Of a DNA stretch of 5,438 nt, positions 1 to 5,438 are shown piece after piece. Each line of letters starts with the position of its first letter. The stretch's first letter is position 1. The notes under the pieces were generated by a model that did no database searches, was not told where the DNA came from, and saw only the letters and a program-made list of their open reading frames with translations. This stretch comes from an uncultured Eubacteriales bacterium (lineage in GTDB: Bacteria; Bacillota; Clostridia; Monoglobales; Firm-18): positions 1 through 5,438 of the forward strand of contig CAJLYO010000126.1 in the NCBI GenBank assembly GCA_905210885.1. The letters run 5' to 3'. The position numbers and the translations under genes were made by a program.

Positions 1-688
1 GTATCGTTTCCTGAGCCATTGCAAGTCTTTTTGAATTTATATATTTATTCGGGCTTATATGCAGGTAGCTTGTAAAAAGCTGATGGAGATAGCTTTTGGT
101 TATGTGCAGCTCCGAACAAAGCATATCAAGTGTCAGTGTATCGTGCAAGTGCTCGTCAATATATGCTATCGCATCTGTAATTATGGGGTTTTCGGTAAAA
201 TTGTCCGAACTCCCCGCGGAGGAAACGTCAAAGGCAATTATTATATAAAAAATTTCCTCAATCAAATTCATCAGTATTTTTTTTAAGTCATCATCGGTGA
301 AATGGCCGTAATATATGTCCATTTTTTTGAAAATTTCCGCAATCTGCGGAAAATTCGCGCAGTTTATTACCACCAAATCGTTTGGGATTCTGTTAAGCAC
401 GTTTGAATATAGACAGCCCTTGTCAAACATCACATCGTACCTGTCGTAATTGTTGCTTTCAAACGTTATCGAATGAATATTTCCCGGTCTTGTAAGTATA
501 AGCGAATTGGGCTTTACATTGTAAAACTTGCTGCTTTCCGTGTAGGAAATCTCCCCGTCTTTTAAATAAAAAAGCTCATATGTGGCGTGAGAGTGGGGCA
601 TTGTTTCTCTGGAGTCACTGTCAACAATAGACAGGTGATTAAACACGAGGTCATCATCATAGTACTTTGAATATACGCTTCTTTTCAT
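1..688 (-). CDS. AraC-family transcriptional regulator with N-terminal cupin domain (partial, C-terminus beyond left edge)
   Basis: Reading the minus strand from the ATG at 688-686 gives 229 uninterrupted codons to the window edge. The N-terminal part is a cupin-like sensor: residues 31-42 read PHSHATYELFYL, with H32, H34 and E38 in the usual AraC sugar-sensing arrangement, followed by a KDGE turn (43-46) and RPGNIHS (67-73). Residues about 168-229 form the first part of the AraC DNA-binding domain: a helix at ITDAIAYIDEHL, a helix-turn-helix near 185-207 (LTLDMLCSELHITKSYLHQLF), then the SPNKYINSKRLAMAQ linker helix. Family members are usually about 280-300 residues, so roughly 55-65 residues, including the second helix-turn-helix, are missing because the window ends. 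The start is supported by a strong GGAGGGGGAG Shine-Dalgarno sequence at 703-694, five bases upstream. The gene is divergent from the ABC importer operon and probably controls it, most likely as a sugar-responsive activator. The ligand is unknown. Confidence 0.94.
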   Translation of the reverse strand, partial: MKRSVYSKYYDDDLVFNHLSIVDSDSRETMPHSHATYELFYLKDGEISYTESSKFYNVKPNSLILTRPGNIHSITFESNNYDRYDVMFDKGCLYSNVLNRIPNDLVVINCANFPQIAEIFKKMDIYYGHFTDDDLKKILMNLIEEIFYIIIAFDVSSAGSSDNFTENPIITDAIAYIDEHLHDTLTLDMLCSELHITKSYLHQLFTSYLHISPNKYINSKRLAMAQETI

Positions 689-710
689 TTTTACTCCCCC
701 TCCGAAACCT

Positions 711-739
711 ATAATAACACAACAGTGAACTTTTTGCAA
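711..739 (-). promoter_or_regulatory. Candidate promoter of the AraC-family gene
   Basis: On the minus strand a -35-like TTGCAA (739-734) is separated by 17 bases from a -10-like TATTAT (716-711). A TGT directly before it resembles an extended -10. Transcription would start near 704, only a base or so before the Shine-Dalgarno sequence, so the leader would be about 16 nt. That is unusually short, which lowers confidence. Assigned by eye from consensus similarity. Confidence 0.45.
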
Positions 740-761
740 TATAAAATAGTATTTTTTGTGA

Positions 762-789
762 TTTACATTGATTAAAATAATGTTATAAT
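762..789 (+). promoter_or_regulatory. Candidate sigma-A promoter of the ABC importer operon
   Basis: TTTACA (762-767), 16 bases and then a perfect TATAAT (784-789) form a good vegetative promoter just upstream of the first permease gene. Transcription would start at about 796, giving an untranslated leader of about 75 nt before the ATG at 872. The preceding bases are AT-rich and could act as an UP element or as binding sites for the divergent AraC protein. Assigned by eye; no other plus-strand match in 689-871 is as good. Confidence 0.65.
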
Positions 790-795
790 ATAAAT

Positions 796-871
796 ATAAC
801 CAAATATTTTGCCTGTTTACGGCTTGGTATTCGGCAATTTGGCAAAAATACACAAGAACGGGAGTGCGAGA
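796..871 (+). promoter_or_regulatory. Operon leader and ribosome binding site that decides the permease start
   Basis: This is the presumed 5' untranslated region of the importer operon. GGGAG at 860-864 lies seven bases before ATG 872 and sets the start of the first permease. An in-frame TTG at 809 would add 21 residues (MPVYGLVFGNLAK...), but it has no Shine-Dalgarno sequence and sits only about 13 nt after the predicted transcription start. The leader holds TTTTGCC (807-813), which can pair with GGCAAAA (841-847), or in shorter form with GGCAA (833-837). No recognised riboswitch class is apparent. Confidence 0.5.
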
Positions 872-1813
872 ATGAACACAGGAATAAAAACTGCATCGGA
901 CAAAAGAAAACGGCTGATTGCGGAATTTAAAAAGCAGCGCTGGCTTCAAGCCATGGTAATTCCGGGTATAATTTTTACGCTTATTTTTTGCTACATACCC
1001 ATGTACGGTGTTATCATTGCGTTTAAGGATTTTAACTTTACGGAAGGCATTATGGGAAGCCAGTGGGTGGGGCTTAAGCATTTCAGAGATTTTCTTCAAG
1101 CACCAAATCTCGGCAATATTTTTTACAATACCTTGGGAATAACTGTTTCAAGGCTTATTATCGGGTTTCCTATACCGATACTTTTTGCTCTTATGCTGAA
1201 CGAGCTTACAAACGTTCATTTCAAAAAGGCAATTCAGACAGTTTCGTATCTGCCGCAGTTTGTTTCCTTTGTTGTAATTGCCGGTATGATGAGTAAACTT
1301 TTTGCGACCGACGGCGCGGTAAATGATCTTCTTGTGGCTTTGCACATTTTAAAAGAACCTGTTCAGTTTATGGGTAATAAGGACTGCTTCTGGGGCTTGA
1401 TTGTAGGTTCGGGTATATGGCAAGGCATGGGCTACGGTTCAATTTTGTACCTTGCAGCAATAACAGGTGTTGACCAGTCACTGTACGAGTCTGCGACCCT
1501 TGACGGTGCGGGAAGGTTCAAAAAATGGATTTACGTTACCATACCTTCAATTATGCCTATAGTTGTTATTCAGCTTGTAATGTCGATGAACGGTATATTA
1601 AGCGCCGGTTTTGACAATATCCTTCTTTTGCAGAATTCACAGGTAATGGAAAGGGCGGAGGTTCTTGACACCTACATATATAAAGTTGGACTTCAGGACG
1701 GACGTTATTCATATTCAACGGCGGTAGGACTTTTCACATCGGTAATCAGAATCAGTCTTGTGCTTCTGACAAACTATGTGTCAAAGCGTGTAACCGAGTA
1801 CGGATTGTGGTAA
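872..1813 (+). CDS. lplB: Sugar ABC transporter permease, LplB type (MalF-like subunit)
   Basis: This 313-residue inner-membrane protein is one of the two channel subunits of a carbohydrate ABC importer. After a basic, hydrophilic N-terminus (KRKRLIAEFKKQRW, 11-24) come about six membrane segments, near residues 26-50, 86-110, 126-146, 172-198, 223-248 and 282-303. The EAA loop that docks on the ATPase is clear at about 205-229: YESATLDGAGRFKKWIYVTI followed by PSIMP, with the invariant-type D211-G212 and the closing IP. Early motifs such as IPMYGVIIAFKDF and WVGLKHF are typical of the LplB family (COG4209), and the length is normal. ATG 872 is preferred to the upstream in-frame TTG 809 because only the former has a Shine-Dalgarno sequence. 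The stop is 15 nt before the next permease gene, whose ribosome site begins at the stop codon, which suggests coupled translation. The family is well supported. The symbol is a family name and the actual sugar is unknown. Confidence 0.95.
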   Translation: MNTGIKTASDKRKRLIAEFKKQRWLQAMVIPGIIFTLIFCYIPMYGVIIAFKDFNFTEGIMGSQWVGLKHFRDFLQAPNLGNIFYNTLGITVSRLIIGFPIPILFALMLNELTNVHFKKAIQTVSYLPQFVSFVVIAGMMSKLFATDGAVNDLLVALHILKEPVQFMGNKDCFWGLIVGSGIWQGMGYGSILYLAAITGVDQSLYESATLDGAGRFKKWIYVTIPSIMPIVVIQLVMSMNGILSAGFDNILLLQNSQVMERAEVLDTYIYKVGLQDGRYSYSTAVGLFTSVIRISLVLLTNYVSKRVTEYGLW

Positions 1814-1828
1814 GGGAGGAAGCAGACG

Positions 1829-2731
1829 ATGAAAAAAAGAAGTATATCCGGAAGCGCCTTTGACGTTTTCAATGTTTTATTTATGCTGGCACTTGGGTTT
1901 ACGTTTTTGTATCCTTTTTGGAACACGCTGATACTTTCCTTTAACGATTCCCTTGACACAATGCGCGGCGGTGTGTATTTCTGGCCCAGAATATGGACTC
2001 TGGACAATTACCGTGCGGCATTAAATGACAGCAGTATCCTGCGTGCTTACGGAATAACTATTGCAAAAACTCTTATAGGTACTGCAACTGGTGTAATTTT
2101 AACCGCAAGCTTTGCTTACGGACTGTCAAAGAAAAAGCTGCTGTTCAGGAATTTCTACCTTAACATATGTATTGTAACAATGTTTTTCAGCGGCGGTATG
2201 GTTCCTACATATATACTGTACAGAAATTTGCGGCTTTTGAATAACTTCTTGGTTTACATAATTCCGGGGTTTTATTCTGTGGGTAATATGATTGTGTTCA
2301 AGTCGTTTTTTGTAAGCCTGCCCGACTCTTTGGAGGAAGCGGCGGAAATTGACGGGTACAACCACTTGCAGATATTTTTCAAAATTATAATACCGCTTTC
2401 AATGCCGGTTATAGCGACAATTTCCCTGTTTAACGGCGTTGCTCACTGGAACGGTTGGTTTGACGCTTATATTTATATGACTGACGAAAGTCTTTATCCG
2501 CTGCAAACACTGCTTAAAAAGCTGCTGGCCCAAAGCACGATGATAACCGATATGCAAAAGAGCGGTATCATGAGTGCGGGTGCGGGTACGGGACAGGCTT
2601 CCGGTACGGTAACGTCAAACGGCTTGCAGCTTGCAATGATGATGATAACAACAGGTCCGATAATTCTGGCGTATCCGTTTTTGCAGAAGTATTTTGTGTC
2701 GGGTATGACATTGGGTGCGATAAAAGAATAA
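1829..2731 (+). CDS. ytcP: Sugar ABC transporter permease, YtcP/LplC type (MalG-like subunit)
   Basis: This 300-residue protein is the partner permease of the preceding subunit (COG0395 type). It starts with a basic tail (MKKRSISGSA) and a first membrane segment at about 11-37 (FDVFNVLFMLALGFTFLYPF). Further membrane segments follow near 76-98, 108-131, 140-158, 186-206 and 266-285. The EAA loop is textbook at 168-193: LEEAAEIDGYNHLQIFFKII followed by IPLSMP, with D175-G176. The end, YPFLQKYFVSGMTLGAIKE, is the usual family C-terminus. GGAGG at 1815-1819, nine bases before the ATG, overlaps the end of the upstream gene region and supports the start. A Gly/Ala-rich stretch at about 247-260, in the last extracytoplasmic loop, contains a small in-frame hexamer repeat. 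Together the two permeases should form the translocation pore. The family assignment is firm; the symbol reflects family resemblance only and the substrate is unknown. Confidence 0.95.
   Translation: MKKRSISGSAFDVFNVLFMLALGFTFLYPFWNTLILSFNDSLDTMRGGVYFWPRIWTLDNYRAALNDSSILRAYGITIAKTLIGTATGVILTASFAYGLSKKKLLFRNFYLNICIVTMFFSGGMVPTYILYRNLRLLNNFLVYIIPGFYSVGNMIVFKSFFVSLPDSLEEAAEIDGYNHLQIFFKIIIPLSMPVIATISLFNGVAHWNGWFDAYIYMTDESLYPLQTLLKKLLAQSTMITDMQKSGIMSAGAGTGQASGTVTSNGLQLAMMMITTGPIILAYPFLQKYFVSGMTLGAIKE
2574..2591 (+). repeat. Three-copy hexamer tandem repeat within the second permease gene
   Basis: GTGCGG occurs twice in tandem and is followed by GTACGG, one base different. The run encodes alternating Ala-Gly, Ala-Gly and Thr-Gly in the variable extracytoplasmic loop of the permease (residues about 250-255). 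Because the unit is six bases, gain or loss of a copy would keep the reading frame. Confidence 0.6.
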
Positions 2732-2761
2732 TTATCATATAAAAATGAAGGGAGAAGTAAA

Positions 2762-4351
2762 ATGAAAAAACAGTATTTTAAAATGGCAATTGCAGGAACG
2801 GCAGCATTTGTTATGGCAGCGTCCTCCGCCGGCTGCGGCAGCAAGGACACGGCTAAGGGCGGTGTGCAGAACATTACGTGGTACACCGAGGTTTCCGGCG
2901 GCGGAAACGACGCTATGTGGGACAGTGCGGAGGTTTTAAAAAAGGTTGTTGAAAAAACCGGAATCCGTCCTAAAATCACAAGCCCTGCCGATGGCGGTAA
3001 CACAAAGCTTAATCTTATGCTTTCAACCGGCGATATGCCCGACCTTATCACATTTGACGCTACGAATTCCTCGACAATGGAGGATTTGGTAAAGCAAAAA
3101 GCTCTTTATTCAATGGACGAAATTGCGCAGAAGTATGAAAACGGATTTCTCGATGAAATTCCCGAGGTTATGAAAACTCAGGCAAAGGACAGAAACGACG
3201 GCAAGCTGTACGGTCTTCCCGGTTTCTTTGTAACGGGTGAAGGTTCACAGAGCGGTACACAAAGTTATAATGTGCGTGCGGACATATACGAGGCTCTCGG
3301 TTCGCCCGATATGAGCACACCGGATAAATTTATCGAGGCGCTTAAGCTGTTTAAGGAAAAATATCCCACGATTGACGGCAAAAAGACAATACCTCTTGAC
3401 CTTAACATGCAGTGCTGGAGTCTTTATATTATCGAACGCTCCTTCGGCATTGTAAACGATAACTATGTGGACGAAAACGGAAACGTTAAGCTTAAATGGC
3501 GTGACCCCAAATACCGCGATGTTGTTAAATTTATGGCACGTCTTAACAGAGAAGGTCTTTTGGATAAAGACATGTTTGTTAAACAGTCAAACCAGATTAC
3601 CGAGGACAGAGCAACAGGAATAACCTTCTGTATTGCCTCGTCTTTTGACCAGCTTTGGGACGCAAGCTCTGTTTTAAAGCGTTCAAATGACAAGGCGTTT
3701 TATAAAGTAATCGAGCCTATGAGCGCGGTTGACGACCCGGTATTTTCGCCGGTAGTGCCCTATTCATACTGGACAATGACTTCTATGCCCACAGCCGGTA
3801 AAAATCCTGAGCTTGCCGCAAAGTTCTTAAGATACATGTGGAGCGATGAAGGAGAGCTTCTTATGAATTACGGTATTGAAGGCGAACACTACACCGTTGA
3901 CAGTGAAGGCTATATGGATATTAAGCCGGAGGTTTTGGCTGAACAGGCAAATAATGCTGACGGATTTATGAAAAAGACCGGTATAAGCGCGTTCCGTTTC
4001 CTGTGGCGTCAGGTGCTTAAAACAAGAGATGGAGTATCCACAGAGGAGCCCCAGCGTGCGGCTGACCGTAAGCTCGCTTCAAAATACGCGAGAGTTGTTG
4101 ACACAAACCTTACAAGATTTATGGAACCCACAAAGAACGAAACGGACATTCAGAACATTAAAACAAACATGGACAGTATTGTAAATTCAACAATCCATAA
4201 ATATGTTTTAGAACCGGACGAGGGCAAGGCGCTTGCTGCATTTGACCAGATGTTAAAAGACTTTGACAAAGCGGGCGTTGAAAAGCTTGAGGAGTTCAGG
4301 ACTCAGCAGTATAAGAAAAATATTGAGCTTTACGGAGAATTTAAAAACTAA
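2762..4351 (+). CDS. Extracellular sugar-binding lipoprotein of an LplA-type ABC importer
   Basis: This 529-residue protein is the ligand-capturing component of the importer, held on the outer face of the membrane by a lipid anchor. Residues 1-25 are a lipoprotein signal peptide: basic MKKQYFK, a hydrophobic core, then SAGC with the lipid-modified Cys25. The -3 position is Ser rather than the more usual Leu. The mature part begins with a Ser/Lys/Gly spacer and a first beta strand (NITWYTEV, 37-44), as in family 1 solute-binding proteins (COG1653). The pattern around 81-99 (KLNLMLSTGDMPDLITFD) is the characteristic helix-then-aspartate segment of this family, and GKLYGLPGF (147-155) is another familiar element. 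The length fits the LplA group (about 500-560). AAGGGAG at 2748-2754, seven bases before the ATG, supports the start. It lies 30 nt after the second permease gene with no terminator between. Oligosaccharide import is expected from the family, but the exact ligand cannot be read from the sequence. Confidence 0.96.
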   Translation: MKKQYFKMAIAGTAAFVMAASSAGCGSKDTAKGGVQNITWYTEVSGGGNDAMWDSAEVLKKVVEKTGIRPKITSPADGGNTKLNLMLSTGDMPDLITFDATNSSTMEDLVKQKALYSMDEIAQKYENGFLDEIPEVMKTQAKDRNDGKLYGLPGFFVTGEGSQSGTQSYNVRADIYEALGSPDMSTPDKFIEALKLFKEKYPTIDGKKTIPLDLNMQCWSLYIIERSFGIVNDNYVDENGNVKLKWRDPKYRDVVKFMARLNREGLLDKDMFVKQSNQITEDRATGITFCIASSFDQLWDASSVLKRSNDKAFYKVIEPMSAVDDPVFSPVVPYSYWTMTSMPTAGKNPELAAKFLRYMWSDEGELLMNYGIEGEHYTVDSEGYMDIKPEVLAEQANNADGFMKKTGISAFRFLWRQVLKTRDGVSTEEPQRAADRKLASKYARVVDTNLTRFMEPTKNETDIQNIKTNMDSIVNSTIHKYVLEPDEGKALAAFDQMLKDFDKAGVEKLEEFRTQQYKKNIELYGEFKN

Positions 4352-4355
4352 TCAT

Positions 4356-4371
4356 AGGAGTGATTTTGTTG
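4356..4371 (+). promoter_or_regulatory. Ribosome binding site and TTG start of the fourth operon gene
   Basis: AGGAG (4356-4360) lies just after the lipoprotein stop codon. Two successive in-frame TTG codons follow at 4366 and 4369, five and eight bases downstream. Either can serve and they differ by one residue. TTG 4369 is chosen for its spacing and because it gives the M-L-K-K start of a signal peptide. No ATG lies nearby; the first in-frame one (codon 14) is inside the signal peptide core. Confidence 0.7.
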
Positions 4372-5438
4372 CTGAAAAAACTAACGGCACTTTTAATTGC
4401 CGCAGGCATGATTACAACTCAGGCGGCATTTGCGGATATCGGCACACAGTTTGACAACCGGACGGGGAAACTTACCCTGTCCGGGGCTTTGCCCGATGAT
4501 GCCGCCGATAATTGGGTTACAATTGAGGTTATAAACCCAAAAGATAATAAAACGGTTTTTCTTACGCAAACTACCGCAGGCGCTGATTTAAGCTACACGG
4601 CAGAATTTGCTTTTGCGGTTGAATTGACGCACAAAGCCGAAAACCCTCTTTATAAGGTGAAGGTTAATTACATGCACGACGGAGAGGCGGAGGAGTATGA
4701 CGTGTACTATACTCCCGACAAATTTACACAGTTGTGGATTGATATCGCCTCGTCTGACAGCACCGAGAAAACTGCGGAAATTTTTAAAAACGGTAATTTG
4801 AATGAAATTGCCGCACAGCTTGGTCTTGGCGGCACAAGCCTTGACGCGGATACTCTTGCGGACTATGTTTACAAAAAAACAAGCAAGCGTACTTTAAATT
4901 CTGTTTCCGATTGTCAGGACTGTGTAAGAGAAGCAATAATTTTCGGTGAGATTAAAACCGGCGGTGTAAAAAAGGCAAACGAATATATTGCCCTTTCCGA
5001 CAGCAGTGTCGACAGTGCACTGAAAATTAATTCACAAAGCGAGGTATATAAGCTGTATCTTGGTTCCTCTGAAAAAATAAAAACGGCTTTTTCGGGGGCT
5101 ATGACAGAGTATTATAACGATGGCAGTGAGTTTTCAAAGGCGTACAATGAACAGCTTTTGGTTAAAACAATTGAAAATTCCGACAACAACCTTCAAATCA
5201 CCGCTGCATTGGACACATGCGGAAAATCCGCTTTAGGAAGCGAGTTTGAAAATTCGGAGTATGCAAAACTGAAAACAAATTCGGATAAAGAAAAATTTGC
5301 CGGCATTTTAAAAGATGAATTAAACGATAATTCAATTTCTGCCGCATTTGCAAATGCCGAAACAAAGTATAAGGGGCAGAATAACAATAACGGAGGCACT
5401 TCCGACAGTAAGCCGCGCCCAAGCGGCGGTTCGGGCGG
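4369..5438 (+). CDS. Secreted surface protein of unknown function: Ig-like domain, helical region and Gly/Ser linker (partial, C-terminus beyond right edge)
   Basis: The frame is open from TTG 4369 to the window edge, giving 356 residues without a stop. Residues 1-22 form a Sec signal peptide (MLKKLTALLIAAGMITTQ, then AAFA), with likely cleavage after Ala22; no lipobox is present. Residues about 24-115 look like a beta-sandwich Ig-like domain, with the alternating strands GKLTLSG, WVTIEVINP, KTVFLTQTTAG, YTAEFAF and YKVKVNY. Residues about 116-336 are predicted largely helical and hydrophilic, possibly divergent repeats. C182 and C185 form a CxxC; C284 is the only other cysteine. From 337 the chain becomes a low-complexity linker rich in Asn, Gly, Ser and Pro. 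Such linkers often precede S-layer-homology, carbohydrate-binding or catalytic modules, but none is visible here. It is 17 nt after the binding-protein gene, probably in the same operon, so a role in handling the same polysaccharide at the cell surface is inferred. No enzyme family was recognised. Confidence 0.85.
   Translation, partial: MLKKLTALLIAAGMITTQAAFADIGTQFDNRTGKLTLSGALPDDAADNWVTIEVINPKDNKTVFLTQTTAGADLSYTAEFAFAVELTHKAENPLYKVKVNYMHDGEAEEYDVYYTPDKFTQLWIDIASSDSTEKTAEIFKNGNLNEIAAQLGLGGTSLDADTLADYVYKKTSKRTLNSVSDCQDCVREAIIFGEIKTGGVKKANEYIALSDSSVDSALKINSQSEVYKLYLGSSEKIKTAFSGAMTEYYNDGSEFSKAYNEQLLVKTIENSDNNLQITAALDTCGKSALGSEFENSEYAKLKTNSDKEKFAGILKDELNDNSISAAFANAETKYKGQNNNNGGTSDSKPRPSGGSG
4458..4484 (+). 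other. Strong stem-loop inside the start of the fourth gene
   Basis: CCGGACGGGG (4458-4467) can pair with CCCTGTCCGG (4475-4484) across a seven-base loop. This gives ten base pairs including one G-U. It begins 90 nt into the coding sequence. No run of T follows on either strand, so it is not an ordinary intrinsic terminator. It may affect translation or mRNA stability, or may be a by-product of the codons for residues 30-39. Confidence 0.5.

Noticed and set aside
59..286. Plus-strand open frame of 75 codons
   Set aside because: It lies antisense within the AraC-family gene, whose cupin and helix-turn-helix motifs are clear. The short frame has no ribosome site or recognisable features.
809..871. 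In-frame TTG extension of the first permease by 21 residues
   Set aside because: It has no Shine-Dalgarno sequence, lies about 13 nt after the predicted transcription start, and adds residues untypical of LplB N-termini. ATG 872 has GGGAG at a proper distance.
689..871. Catabolite-control (cre) site in the intergenic region
   Set aside because: No stretch resembling the cre consensus (TGNAANCGNNNNCA-like) could be found by eye.
2494..3051. Minus-strand open frame of 185 codons
   Set aside because: It is antisense across the end of the second permease and the start of the binding protein, both strongly supported. Its translation resembles no family I know.
4263..4454. Plus-strand 63-codon frame across the junction of the lipoprotein and the secreted protein
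   Set aside because: It overlaps the well-supported end of the lipoprotein and the signal peptide of the next gene in another frame, with no ribosome site of its own.
4458..4484. Intrinsic terminator interpretation of the GC-rich hairpin
   Set aside because: No T-run follows on either strand, and the hairpin lies within an open coding frame.
5193..5422. Overlapping minus-strand open frames near the right edge
   Set aside because: The plus-strand frame is open for all 1070 nt, with a signal peptide and ribosome site. The minus frames are short antisense shadows.

Overview
The window looks like chromosomal DNA from a Gram-positive anaerobe of the Clostridia type. Supporting signs are strong GGAGG-like ribosome binding sites, AT-rich intergenic DNA, moderate-GC coding regions, lipoprotein and Sec signal peptides, and an ATPase-less polysaccharide/oligosaccharide ABC importer of the LplABC/YtcP kind. 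Nothing in the sequence fixes a genus.

Layout. Positions 1-688 (minus strand) hold the N-terminal 229 codons of an AraC-family regulator, with a cupin-like sensor domain and the first DNA-binding helix-turn-helix; its end lies beyond the left edge. A 183-bp AT-rich divergent intergenic region (689-871) carries plausible back-to-back promoters and a leader of about 75 nt. Four plus-strand genes follow, closely spaced and without an intervening terminator: an LplB-type permease (872-1813), a YtcP/LplC-type permease (1829-2731), a sugar-binding lipoprotein (2762-4351), and a TTG-started secreted protein (4369 to the right edge, unfinished). The gaps are 15, 30 and 17 nt, so a single operon is likely.

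How it may work (inference). The AraC protein would sense a sugar or oligosaccharide through its cupin domain and control the divergent operon. The lipoprotein would capture the ligand outside the membrane and the two permeases would carry it in. The ATPase is not in the window and is probably a shared MsmX/UgpC-type subunit encoded elsewhere. The fourth product has an export signal, an Ig-like beta domain, a long helical region and a Gly/Ser/Asn-rich linker. It looks like a surface protein whose anchoring or catalytic part lies past the right edge.

No CRISPR array, mobile element, tRNA or rRNA was seen. Most of the window is a recognisable uptake locus. The least understood part is the fourth gene, which also carries a strong stem-loop early in its coding sequence.
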